Below, piece by piece: positions 8,031 through 16,300 of a stretch of 64,000 nucleotides of DNA. Position 1 is the stretch's first letter; each line of letters begins with the position of its first letter. The stretch comes from Chromatiales bacterium (GTDB lineage Bacteria; Pseudomonadota; Gammaproteobacteria; Steroidobacterales; GCA-2729495), in contig CP070671.1 in assembly GCA_020351875.1 (NCBI GenBank), positions 2,800,828-2,864,827 on the forward strand, given 5' to 3'. The notes under the pieces were generated by a model. That model ran no database searches and was not told the origin of the DNA. It was given only the letters and a program-made list of their open reading frames with translations. The position numbers and the translations under genes are program-made.

Positions 8031-9223
8031 CAGTCCTTGTCTCCCGACAGTTCCTGGGCGACGCGCCGGTACGCGTCGCGGAAGCTCAGGCCTTCTTCCT
8101 GCACCAGCTGGTTCGCGCGGGCTGCGGCATGGATACCCGGATCGAGCCGGATGTTGTCGGGCAGGAAACGTACGCCGCCGAGCAGATGCGCCATGATCGC
8201 GCACGAATCCAGCGCCAGGTCGACGGCCCGGAACAGCGGCGCCTTCAGCCGCTGCATGTCGCGCTGGTAACCCGAACTGAGTTTTGCAGGCAGAGCAAGT
8301 ATTTCAACCAGGCTGGCCTGCAGCGTCGCGGTCGCACCGCGCACCAGTTCCAGCACGTCGGGGTTGCGCTTCTGCGGCATGATGGACGAGCCCGTCGTCA
8401 TCGCATCGGGCAGCTGCACGTACGCGAATTCCTGCGTGCAAAACAGCATCAGGTCGGCCGCCACGCGTCCGAGGTCCTGCACCAGCAGGCACAGTTCGAA
8501 CACCAGCCCCGCTTCGCCCTTGCCCCGCGACAGCTGCACGGCGGTGACGGGCTGCTGGATTTCGGCGAAGCCCAGCGCGGCGCGCGTGTGTTCCCGGTCG
8601 AGCGGCAGGCCGGGCACGCCGTAGCCGGCCGCGCTGCCCAGCGGATTGCGGGCCAGCCGTCTCCGGCTCGCGGTCAGGCCGCCCGCATCGTCGCGGAGCT
8701 CAGCCGCGAAACCGCCGGCCCACAGCGCAACGGAACTCGGCATGGCCTGCTGCATGTGGGTATAGCCGGGCAACTCGACATCGCCCTGCCGCTTTGCCAG
8801 CGCGTCGAGGGCGTCGGCCACCGCGATGGCTTCGTGGGCCGCAGCATCGGCAGCATCCAGCAGGTACAGGCGCAGGGCCGCGAGCACCTGGTCATTGCGG
8901 GACCGGCCGAGGTGCACCCTTTTACCCGCCTCGCCGGCGCGTTCCGTCAGCCGCCGTTCCAGCGCGGTATGCACGTCTTCGTCGGCGAGCTCGATTTGCC
9001 ACTCGCCCCGGGCATGCTCTTCGCCCAGCGCTTCCAGACCGGACACGATGGCCTGCAGATCGGCGTCAGCCAGCAGGCCCTGCGCATTCAGCATCCGCGC
9101 GTGCGCCACGGAGGCGCGCACGTCATAGGGAACGAGCCGGCCGTCCAGCAAGTGATCTTCGCCGGCCGTATAGCGCAGTATCCGCTCGTCCAGCGGTTCG
9201 CCCTTGTCCCACAGCCTGCTCAT
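8030..9223 (-). CDS. argH: argininosuccinate lyase
   Basis: A 397-residue fumarase/aspartase superfamily enzyme that cleaves argininosuccinate to arginine and fumarate, the last step of the pathway. The signature GSSIMPQKRNPD and the active-site stretches GRSRNDQ and YTHMQQAMP are present. At 397 residues it is shorter than the common ~460-residue form and lacks most of the C-terminal tail; it resembles the compact versions that go with acylornithine-type arginine clusters. It overlaps the downstream lipoprotein gene by ATGA and lies 12 bp after argB. Confidence 0.94.
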   Translation of the reverse strand: MSRLWDKGEPLDERILRYTAGEDHLLDGRLVPYDVRASVAHARMLNAQGLLADADLQAIVSGLEALGEEHARGEWQIELADEDVHTALERRLTERAGEAGKRVHLGRSRNDQVLAALRLYLLDAADAAAHEAIAVADALDALAKRQGDVELPGYTHMQQAMPSSVALWAGGFAAELRDDAGGLTASRRRLARNPLGSAAGYGVPGLPLDREHTRAALGFAEIQQPVTAVQLSRGKGEAGLVFELCLLVQDLGRVAADLMLFCTQEFAYVQLPDAMTTGSSIMPQKRNPDVLELVRGATATLQASLVEILALPAKLSSGYQRDMQRLKAPLFRAVDLALDSCAIMAHLLGGVRFLPDNIRLDPGIHAAARANQLVQEEGLSFRDAYRRVAQELSGDKD

Positions 9224-9235
9224 ATTGCGCTCCCG

Positions 9236-10174
9236 CTAGTCCTGCCCTGGCGCCTGTTCTTCCGGCGACAGCGTGTTCGTGTTGGCGACCACCAACGTGC
9301 CGGTGCCTTCGTTCGTGAACACTTCCAGCAGCAGGCTGTCCGGAATCTTGTAAGAGATCATGTGCACCCTGGCAACGCCACCCTTGATGGCGGTCTCGAT
9401 GGCCGCCGCTTTCGGCAGCATGCCATCCGCCATCGAGCCACCCTCGCGCAGATCCCGTAAACCGGCCAGGTCGAGGTAAGACACGATCGAGGTTTTGTCG
9501 TTCCGGTCTTCGAGTATGCCGGGTGCGCCGGTGACCAGGATCAGCTTCTCCGCGCCGAGTGCGCTGGCCAGTGCTGCGGCAACCGTGTCGGCGTTGATGT
9601 TCAGCAGCGTGCCGGCGTGGTCGGCCGACAACGGGCTGATGACCGGCATCAGGCCGCTGTCCAGCTGCATGCGCAACACGTCGACGTCCACCGACTCGAT
9701 ATCGCCAACGTAGCCGTAGTCCACGTGATCGGTCTCGTGGTCGTCGACTTTCACCGGCGGACGTTTGTGGGCACGAATCATGCCGGCGTCCACGCCGCTG
9801 ATACCCACTGCGGGTACGTCGAGATCACGGCACGCGGCGAGAATGCGCGTGTTGATCTGGCCGTTCAGCACCATGGCCGCGACTTCCAGCGCGTGCTCGT
9901 CGGTGACCCGCCGGCCCTGCACGAACTGGGTGGGCATGCCCAGTGCTTCGGACAGTTCCGTCGATTGCCGGCCGCCCCCGTGAACGAGCACGATGCGCAT
10001 CCCGACCTGGTGCAGGATCGCGATCTGCTCCACAAAGGCGCGCGTGCCTTCGGCGGTGGCGAAAATCTCGCCACCGGCTTTCAGTACGAAGACCTTGTTC
10101 TTGTACATGCGCACGTAGGGCGCCGCGTGTTTCAGCGCGCCCACTACGATGTCGCGGTCACTCTGGTTCTGCAT
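9236..10174 (-). CDS. argB: acetylglutamate kinase
   Basis: A 312-residue amino acid kinase. The glycine-rich loops VLKAGGE and LVHGGGRQ, and a C-terminal nucleotide site (INADTVAAALA, LVTGAPGIL) are visible. It phosphorylates N-acetylglutamate, or the succinyl form if the pathway is succinylated. The start MQNQSDRD overlaps the argF' stop (ATGA); the longer open frame is an artefact of overlap. Unlike the Xanthomonas ArgAB fusion there is no GNAT domain, so acetylglutamate synthase must be elsewhere. Confidence 0.93.
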   Translation of the reverse strand: MQNQSDRDIVVGALKHAAPYVRMYKNKVFVLKAGGEIFATAEGTRAFVEQIAILHQVGMRIVLVHGGGRQSTELSEALGMPTQFVQGRRVTDEHALEVAAMVLNGQINTRILAACRDLDVPAVGISGVDAGMIRAHKRPPVKVDDHETDHVDYGYVGDIESVDVDVLRMQLDSGLMPVISPLSADHAGTLLNINADTVAAALASALGAEKLILVTGAPGILEDRNDKTSIVSYLDLAGLRDLREGGSMADGMLPKAAAIETAIKGGVARVHMISYKIPDSLLLEVFTNEGTGTLVVANTNTLSPEEQAPGQD

Positions 10175-11199
10175 CACAGGCCTCCGTTGCCGAGCATCTC
10201 GTGCAGTACGGCCATCTGGGCGTACATGCGGTTCTGCGCTTCCTGGATGACGACGCTGCGTGGCCCGTCGAGCACGCGATCGGCCACCACCACACCGCGC
10301 CGCACGGGCAGGCAGTGCATGAAGCGGCAGTCCGGGGCCGCGGTGTCGAACCACGGATCGTCAACGCACCAGTCGTCAAAATCTCGCCGCAGGTCGCCGT
10401 CCGCCACCTTGTCCCCGTAGTGCCGGGTCGACGACCAGGATTTCGCGTAGATCACGTGGGCGCCATCGAGTGCCTCGTTGCGGTCGTCTGTCTCCCGCAC
10501 CGAGCCACCGGCCGCTGCCGCCGCCTGTGCGGCGCGATCCATGATCGAGGCGGGCATTTCGAAGCCCTCAGGGCGCAACACCGTGACATCCATGCCGCGC
10601 ATGGCTGCCATCTGCACCGTCGCCGCCGGCACGGCCAGCGGCAGGGCCCGCGGGTGATAAGCCCAGCTCAGCACGAACCGCCCGCCCTGCCGCGGCACGC
10701 CGAGTTCGTCCAGCGTCTTCCAGTCGGCCAGGCTCTGGCACGGGTGGCCGATGGCCGACTCCATGTTGATCAGCGGCGTCGAGACCAGGTCGCGCAGCGC
10801 GTTGTATTCACGGTCGGCAAGATCGTCGTCGAGGCTGCGCCTTTCCGCGAAGGCGCGGATGCCCATTGCGTCGCCATAGGACGCGATGACCGGCACCGCT
10901 TCGCGAATGTGCTCGGCCGCCATGCCGTCCATCACGATACCGGGCCGCGTTTCGATGCCGTGAATGGACATGTCGGGCGAAATCACGAAGGCGCCGCCGC
11001 CGAGACGCACCATTGCCGCCTGGAAGGAAGCGAGAGTGCGCAGCGACGGGCTCAGGAACAACAGCGACAGCACCTTGCCCGCCAGTGCCTGGGGGTCGGG
11101 TTTTCGTTGCAGCCGGTTGGCCAGCGCGATCAGCGCATCGATTTCTTCGACTGAAAAGTCCGCGAGGTCATAAAACTCTTTCATGGTTCGTTCTCTCAT
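10174..11199 (-). CDS. argF': N-acyl-L-ornithine carbamoyltransferase (AOTC/SOTC family)
   Basis: A 341-residue transcarbamylase of the acylornithine type rather than ordinary OTC. The carbamoyl phosphate loop is SPSLRT (residues 50-55), not STRTR. HPCQSLAD, a WAYHP segment and HCLPVRRG replace the ornithine-binding SMG region. In Xanthomonas AOTC, Glu92 in MDGDTEEH selects acetylornithine, and Bacteroides SOTC has Pro at this place (recalled from the literature); here the aligned residue is Ala95 in MDGMAAEH. The acyl group is therefore not decided by sequence. The start at 11199 is chosen because its ATG overlaps the argD stop; MKEFYDL, five codons in, is the alternative. Confidence 0.86.
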   Translation of the reverse strand: MRERTMKEFYDLADFSVEEIDALIALANRLQRKPDPQALAGKVLSLLFLSPSLRTLASFQAAMVRLGGGAFVISPDMSIHGIETRPGIVMDGMAAEHIREAVPVIASYGDAMGIRAFAERRSLDDDLADREYNALRDLVSTPLINMESAIGHPCQSLADWKTLDELGVPRQGGRFVLSWAYHPRALPLAVPAATVQMAAMRGMDVTVLRPEGFEMPASIMDRAAQAAAAAGGSVRETDDRNEALDGAHVIYAKSWSSTRHYGDKVADGDLRRDFDDWCVDDPWFDTAAPDCRFMHCLPVRRGVVVADRVLDGPRSVVIQEAQNRMYAQMAVLHEMLGNGGL

Positions 11200-12365
11200 T
11201 CAGCTGGCAGTGCTGCCAGCGCGTTCAGTAACTGGTCGATGTGTCGGGACTCGAGGATCAGGGGCGGCAGCAGCCGGACCACGGCGGGATCGGCGCTGGA
11301 GCCGGTGAGTATGTCGGCTGCCAGCAATTCCCGCTGCACGTCGCGGGCGCGCCGCGAGCAGCGCAGCCCGGCCAGCAGGCCCTTGCCCTGCAAGCCCGTC
11401 ACCGGTCCCAACGGCAGCGCGGCACGCAGCTGTTCGTGCAGTTTCCCGGCCCTGTCCGCCAGCCCGTCGCGCCGGATCACCCGCAGCACGGTCTCGATCA
11501 GCGCGCAGGCCAGTGGCCCGCCGCCGAAGGTGGTGCCGAGATCGCCGGCGCGCAGTTCGGACGCGACCGTCGCCGTCGTCAGCAACGCGGCGCACGGGAA
11601 GCCGCCGCCCAGGGATTTCGCCGCCGTGAGCAAATCGGGCCGGATGTCATACAGGTGACTCGCAAAGGGCGCGCCGCAGCGGCCGACGCCCGACTGCACT
11701 TCATCGACGATCAGCAGCGCACCGGTAGCGTGGCACGCATCCGCAATGGCGCGCACAAAAGCGGGGTCGAGATCGTAGGCACCAGCCACGCCCTGCACCA
11801 GCTCCAGGATCACGGCGGCTGTGTCGCTAGTGACCTTGTCGGCGACGTCGTCCGCAACGTCGCGAGCGATGTAGTCCACATCGAACGGCTGCGCCGGGAA
11901 GCCATACCAGCTGTCGGCCGCGCCCCAGGTCACGGCACCGGCACCGGCCGTGCGCCCGTGAAAGCCATGTTCGATGGCGATAACCCGCCGGCGCCCTGTC
12001 AACCGGCACGCCAGGCGCAGCGCGTTTTCGTTGGCTTCGGCGCCGCTGTTCGCGAAAAACACCCGCTCCAGGTTGTCGGGCGCAAAGTCGATCAGCGCAT
12101 CGGCGGCCCGTGCCCGGACATCCAGGGCGACCGCGTTGCTCTGGAAAAACAAGTCTTTCGCCTGTTCATCCAGGGCGGCCAGCAGCTCTGGGTGCCGGTA
12201 GCCCAGCGCGGCAACCGCGTGCCCGCCGTACAGGTCGAGCACCCGGCGGTCACCGCATTGCAGGTACACACCGTCCGCACCCGTGGGCTCGATGCCAAGC
12301 TGGGGGTAGACCTGCAGCAGGTGCCGGGCTTCCGCCGCCTGGGCGGGTGTCGCGTACTGGTTCAT
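11196..12365 (-). CDS. argD: acylornithine aminotransferase
   Basis: A 389-residue class III PLP aminotransferase. Landmarks are FFANSGAEANENALRLA (phosphate cup), HGFHGRT, LIVDEVQSGVGR (Asp that binds the PLP nitrogen) and AAKSLGGGFP with the Schiff-base lysine. It makes N-acylornithine from the semialdehyde using glutamate. Upstream argC ends 4 bp before it, and downstream argF' overlaps by ATGA. Confidence 0.93.
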   Translation of the reverse strand: MNQYATPAQAAEARHLLQVYPQLGIEPTGADGVYLQCGDRRVLDLYGGHAVAALGYRHPELLAALDEQAKDLFFQSNAVALDVRARAADALIDFAPDNLERVFFANSGAEANENALRLACRLTGRRRVIAIEHGFHGRTAGAGAVTWGAADSWYGFPAQPFDVDYIARDVADDVADKVTSDTAAVILELVQGVAGAYDLDPAFVRAIADACHATGALLIVDEVQSGVGRCGAPFASHLYDIRPDLLTAAKSLGGGFPCAALLTTATVASELRAGDLGTTFGGGPLACALIETVLRVIRRDGLADRAGKLHEQLRAALPLGPVTGLQGKGLLAGLRCSRRARDVQRELLAADILTGSSADPAVVRLLPPLILESRHIDQLLNALAALPAE

Positions 12366-12369
12366 CGAT

Positions 12370-13425
12370 TCAGACCCACCCGACCGCCGGCGTGCGAAGC
12401 CCGGTGGACTCCGGCCAGCCGAGCTGCCGGTTCATCCATTGCAGAGCACCGCCGGCTGCACCTTTCACGAGGTTGTCGATGACCGCGAACACGGCGACGC
12501 CGTCGGCATCCGTGGCCACGCCGAGATGGCAGTAATTGCTGCCGGTGACGGCCTTGACCCGCGGCGTGCCGTCGTGCACCTGGATGAACTCATTGTCCGC
12601 ATAAAATTCCGCCAGCGACGTCCGCAATTCATCCGCGTGCACGGGCTCGCGCAGTGCAGCCTGCACCGTGACGTGAATGCCACGGGCGAAGGGACCGGAG
12701 TGCGGCACGAAGTGCAGCGTGGGCCGCGTGCCCGTCGCGGCTGCGCACAGGCCCGTGACTTCCGGTGCGTGCCGGTGTTCGAGCGCTTTATAAGCGTAGA
12801 GGTTGCCGTGTCGTTCCGGGTGGTGGGTGCCTGGCCCGGGCGTGCGCCCGGAGCCGGTGCTGCCTGTAATGCCGACCGCGTGCAGGTCGCCCGCCGCCAG
12901 GTCCAGTGCGACCAGCGGTACCGAGGCCAGCAGCAGCGCCGTGGCGAAACAGCCGGGGTGCGCAACATGTGGCCGGTCACTCACCGCCAGGTGTTCGGGT
13001 ACCGCGCAGTGAAAACTCGCCAGCAATTCCGGCGCCCCGTGGGCTTGTCCGTAGACCGCTTCGTAAGCCGCGGCGTCGGCGTACCGAAAATCCGCCGACA
13101 CATCGACTATCGTCAGTTCCGTACCCGCCTGCGTAGCCCGCGCGAGGCAGTCGGCGACGAGGGCCGCGCTCGCCCCGTGCGGTGCCGCCGAGAACAATGC
13201 CGCCCTGCCGGCGGTGAAACGCTCGTAAAGGTGTTCCCGGTCGCAGAACGCCGCGTCGCCGTAGCTGTCCTGCAGCTGTGGAAAGACGCTGCTTATGGGC
13301 GTACCCGCCTGGCTTTCCGACAGCACACCGGCCACCTCCAGGTGCGGGTGCTGGGCGAGCAGGCGCAGCAGTTCGCCGGCCACGTAGCCGGTGCCGCCGA
13401 GCACAAAGGTCGGGATTGCAGTCAT
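12370..13425 (-). CDS. argC: N-acetyl-gamma-glutamyl-phosphate reductase
   Basis: A 351-residue NADPH-dependent reductase. The N-terminal dinucleotide loop LGGTGYVAGELLRLL and the catalytic cysteine in AHPGCFATA are clear, as is the SGSGRTPGPGTH segment. It reduces the ArgB product to the semialdehyde. It sits 12 bp after the unknown P-loop gene and 4 bp before argD. Confidence 0.94.
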   Translation of the reverse strand: MTAIPTFVLGGTGYVAGELLRLLAQHPHLEVAGVLSESQAGTPISSVFPQLQDSYGDAAFCDREHLYERFTAGRAALFSAAPHGASAALVADCLARATQAGTELTIVDVSADFRYADAAAYEAVYGQAHGAPELLASFHCAVPEHLAVSDRPHVAHPGCFATALLLASVPLVALDLAAGDLHAVGITGSTGSGRTPGPGTHHPERHGNLYAYKALEHRHAPEVTGLCAAATGTRPTLHFVPHSGPFARGIHVTVQAALREPVHADELRTSLAEFYADNEFIQVHDGTPRVKAVTGSNYCHLGVATDADGVAVFAVIDNLVKGAAGGALQWMNRQLGWPESTGLRTPAVGWV

Positions 13426-13437
13426 GGCTTGCGCTCC

Positions 13438-14499
13438 TCAGTTCGCCCGGTCACCCAGCCCGAGGCTGGCCGCTACCGCGTCGCCCAGCGCCGCGCCGTC
13501 GGTCACCGCGTTGATCGCCGCGACGCCGAGCCGGTCGGCGATGATCTGGCGGCCCACCACGTTGTCGGTGGCCGGTCCCGTGACCACGTGCGGCTCCAGG
13601 TCGAATTCGTCGCGCAGCAGTTTCACGCCGCCCCACGCGGCCACCGGGTCGTTCGCGCACAGTGCCAGGTAGGTCAGCGTGTCCCGAATGGCCGGGTCCC
13701 GCAGGATGGCTTCGACACCGTAAGCGCCGAGTATGCCGTCGCCCAGCTCGTACACGATCACGTCCGGTGATTCCGCGGCGAGCTGGTTCAGCATCATGCG
13801 CGTGACCGGCGGGCCGTTGTCCGCGGTGGTGCTCACCACGCCGAAGTCCGTGAAAATCGACGTATTGCGGGCGCCTGCGTCTTCCATCGCGAGAATGTCC
13901 CGACGCAAAGACACGCCCGTGGCCTTGAACGCGTCGACGGTCAGGCCCAGGTGCCGCAGCCGGCTGATCAGCGCACAGGCTGCCGCGGTCTTGCCCGAGT
14001 TCATGCAGGTACCGGCGATGGCAACCACGGGCACGCCGCCCGTGTCGGCAACGGCATCCTTGTCCAGCGGCACCTTGCCGACGCGCGCAGGCACGCCGAT
14101 GCGTTCGCCCAGGTACGGGAAATCGAGCACCGCGCCGAGCACCCTGGCGTCGAAGGGCGCGCCGAAGTTCGCATTGATGGAGTCACAAATACCGAGCACA
14201 CCGCCCATGTTCAGCACCTGCACGGTATCCCCCGGCACCAGCTTTTCGGGCAGGTGACCGGAGTAGCCGAACAGCGCCTTGCGCTGGCCGAGTGCGCCGA
14301 CGATGACGTCGCCGGGACGCAGCTTTGCCATGCGACCGCTGACCAGCTCCAGCGTGTTGTAGCTGGTCTTGCTGCTGAGAATCTCGGCCGCGATCAGCAC
14401 GCCTTCCTCGCAGGGAATATCCGGCGCGACCCGCAGCTCTCTTTTCAGCGCGACGTCCTGTGTGACGGACGCGATCTTGTCGGCGATGACTGTCTTCAT
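13438..14499 (-). CDS. P-loop NTPase-like protein embedded in arg operon, unknown function
   Basis: A 353-residue protein I do not recognise with confidence. Residues 1-150 form a beta-rich domain (RPGDVIVGALGQRKALFGYSG). From about 157 there is a P-loop domain with Walker A GTCMNSGKT (163-171), KATGVSLRRD, a TDFG segment and VIVYELGDG, which recalls the dethiobiotin synthetase / CobQ fold. The ATG overlaps the argG stop, and argC starts 12 bp after its stop, so it is a full member of the operon. It might supply a missing function such as acyl donation or removal, or sense nucleotides. It does not show the GTDCAVGKM motif of canonical DUF1611 proteins. Confidence 0.75.
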   Translation of the reverse strand: MKTVIADKIASVTQDVALKRELRVAPDIPCEEGVLIAAEILSSKTSYNTLELVSGRMAKLRPGDVIVGALGQRKALFGYSGHLPEKLVPGDTVQVLNMGGVLGICDSINANFGAPFDARVLGAVLDFPYLGERIGVPARVGKVPLDKDAVADTGGVPVVAIAGTCMNSGKTAAACALISRLRHLGLTVDAFKATGVSLRRDILAMEDAGARNTSIFTDFGVVSTTADNGPPVTRMMLNQLAAESPDVIVYELGDGILGAYGVEAILRDPAIRDTLTYLALCANDPVAAWGGVKLLRDEFDLEPHVVTGPATDNVVGRQIIADRLGVAAINAVTDGAALGDAVAASLGLGDRAN

Positions 14500-15719
14500 T
14501 CGCCTTTCCCCGCCGCCCGGGTTTGCAGCATGCCCGTCAGGGCCAGGATCTTCGAGTAACCCAGCGCATCCTGCGCGGTCCATTCGCCGGCCGCTTCACC
14601 GTACTTCCCTTTGGTCGCCGCCATCAGCGAGTGGGGCGATTCCGCGCCTTCGACAAACAGGCTGCCCGGTTGCAGGCGCAGCCTGACCTCGCCCGTCACG
14701 CGTGCCTGGGAAGACTCGAGCAGCGCCTCTATATCCCGGCACACCGGGTCGAGCTGTTTACCTTCGTGGATGAAGTCGCCATAGCTGGCCGCGACCGTAT
14801 CCTTGATGCGCTGTTGCAGCCCGCTCAGCACAAGTTTCTCGAGTTCCCTGTGCGCGGTCAGCAGTACCTCGGCTGCGGGCGCCTCGAAAGCCACCCGGCC
14901 CTTGGTACCGAGTACCGTGTCGCCAAGATGGATGCCCCGCCCGATGCCAAACGGCGCGGCCAGGGCTTCCACCGCTTCGATCAGCGCAACGGGTTCCATC
15001 GCGGTGCCGTCGAGGCTCACCGGGATGCCTTGCCGGAACTCGACGGTATGGGTTGCCGGGACCTGCGGCTCGTCCATGGCGTTGGCGGACAGGACCCAGG
15101 CGCTTTCCGGGATGCAGCCTTTGGAGTCCAGAGTTTCCGTGCCCCCGATCGTCACGCCCCAGAGCCCGCGATTGATCGAATACGCCGAGCCCTTGGACGG
15201 CACGGGCAGTTGCCGCTCTTCGAGAAAGCGCACCTGGGCGTCGCGCTGAAACGCGTGATCGCGCACCGGCGCGAGCACTTCGAGCCCGGGGTTGATCGTG
15301 CGCAGCGCAATCTCGAAGCGCACCTGGTCGTTGCCCGCAGCCGTGCAGCCGTGCGCAACGGTATCGCTGCCCCGTTCGCCCGCGACCTCGGCCATCAGTG
15401 CGGCCTGGATGCCCCGCTCGGCGCCGACGCACAGCGGATACAGGTGACCGCGGCGGACATTACCCGCGATCAGGTAGCGCAGTACCTGGTCGAAGAACCT
15501 GGGCCGCGCCTCCACCAGCACGTGTTCCCGGGCGCCCAGGGCCAGCGCGCGCGCTTCGAGATCGGCCGCGGCGGCGGCGTCCAGGCCCCCGGTGTTGATC
15601 GTCACCGTCACCACGGGCCGACCGTAGGTTTCCTGCAGCCACGGCACGCAGAATGACGTGTCCAGGCCGCCGGAAAAAGCCAGCACGATGGGGGCGTCGG
15701 TGGGGTTTGGGTTGTTCAT
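14496..15719 (-). CDS. argG: argininosuccinate synthase
   Basis: A 407-residue N-type ATP pyrophosphatase. The PP-loop SGGLDTSFC, the citrulline/aspartate region HGCTAAGNDQVRFE and KGSAYSINRGLWG are present. The SFC version of the PP-loop neighbourhood and the length recall ArgG from Bacteroidetes-type clusters. It joins citrulline and aspartate using ATP. It overlaps argR upstream and the P-loop gene downstream, both by four bases. Confidence 0.94.
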   Translation of the reverse strand: MNNPNPTDAPIVLAFSGGLDTSFCVPWLQETYGRPVVTVTINTGGLDAAAAADLEARALALGAREHVLVEARPRFFDQVLRYLIAGNVRRGHLYPLCVGAERGIQAALMAEVAGERGSDTVAHGCTAAGNDQVRFEIALRTINPGLEVLAPVRDHAFQRDAQVRFLEERQLPVPSKGSAYSINRGLWGVTIGGTETLDSKGCIPESAWVLSANAMDEPQVPATHTVEFRQGIPVSLDGTAMEPVALIEAVEALAAPFGIGRGIHLGDTVLGTKGRVAFEAPAAEVLLTAHRELEKLVLSGLQQRIKDTVAASYGDFIHEGKQLDPVCRDIEALLESSQARVTGEVRLRLQPGSLFVEGAESPHSLMAATKGKYGEAAGEWTAQDALGYSKILALTGMLQTRAAGKGE

Positions 15720-16189
15720 CCGTTGTGTCCCGAGTTGTCTTCAATTTCGAATTCTGCGCGCAACCGTGCCTGCAGGCGTCGTTGCGTCGCGGTGCTGGCA
15801 GTCGCGACAAACACCGTGTCGTCACCGGAGATGGTGCCGACAATTTCCGGCCAGCCCGACCGGTCCAGGTACACGGCCACGCGCGCCGCGGCGCCGACAG
15901 CGGTGCGGATCACCAGCAGGTTGGAACCGGCCGCCGCCGTGCCCCGCACAAAGTCGCCGGGCGGACGCGGATTGTCGCCGGCAGGTGCCTGGCGGGCTTC
16001 GCCGTAACCGTTGTCCAGCTTCGCGATGCCGAGCTGGCGCAGGTCGCGGCTCACGCTCGACTGGGTCGCCGGGATGCCGCGTGCCTGCAAGGCCGCCACG
16101 ACTTCTGCCTGCCGGGTGACGGTCTGTTCCCGCAGGATGTCGAGAATGGCCTGCTGCCTGGTCGAACGTGCTGCCTGGTCGATGGGCAT
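15716..16189 (-). CDS. argR: arginine repressor
   Basis: A 157-residue ArgR. An N-terminal winged helix (residues 5-70; RQQAILDIL, ATQSSVSRDLRQLGIAKL, the operator-reading helix) is followed by a C-terminal arginine-binding and oligomerisation domain with GTISGDDTVFVAT. The start MPIDQAARSTRQQ lies just inside the leader downstream of two ARG-box palindromes, so the whole operon is probably autoregulated. First cistron of a run of ten minus-strand genes; overlaps argG by ATGA. Confidence 0.94.
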   Translation of the reverse strand: MPIDQAARSTRQQAILDILREQTVTRQAEVVAALQARGIPATQSSVSRDLRQLGIAKLDNGYGEARQAPAGDNPRPPGDFVRGTAAAGSNLLVIRTAVGAAARVAVYLDRSGWPEIVGTISGDDTVFVATASTATQRRLQARLRAEFEIEDNSGHNG

Positions 16190-16192
16190 CAA

Positions 16193-16228
16193 TATATGCG
16201 CATAACAATAAAAGGATGCGCATATTAT
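16193..16228 (-). promoter_or_regulatory. tandem ARG boxes (ArgR operator)
   Basis: Two palindromes, TATGCG|CATA centred between 16200 and 16201, and GATGCG|CATAT centred between 16220 and 16221, lie 20 bp apart centre to centre. ArgR hexamers bind paired 18-bp boxes separated by 2-3 bp; the 20-bp spacing equals the 2-bp-gap variant I recall for E. coli argR. One box overlaps the -10 element, the other the start of the leader. Confidence 0.75.
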
Positions 16229-16249
16229 CATTCTGGCAGCGGCTGTCAA
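16222..16249 (-). promoter_or_regulatory. sigma-70 promoter of the arg operon
   Basis: On the minus strand a perfect TTGACA (16244-16249) is followed after 16 bp by TAATAT (16222-16227). The predicted start is near 16214, giving a leader of about 25 nt before argR. The -10 lies inside an ARG box, consistent with repression by occlusion. Confidence 0.75.
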
Positions 16250-16300
16250 TGGACGGTGGCACACGCTTACCATCGGTGCCGGAAGACGGGCGGAACGGGC

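Noticed and set aside
12439..13770. 443-codon plus-strand frame antisense to argC and the P-loop gene
   Set aside because: Covers two well-supported sense genes; no domain visible in the antisense translation.
13438..14499. assignment of the arg-operon P-loop protein to DUF1611/DgcN
   Set aside because: The Walker A motif (GTCMNSGKT) and the N-terminal domain differ from the GTDCAVGKM pattern and Rossmann domain I know for that family; left as unknown.
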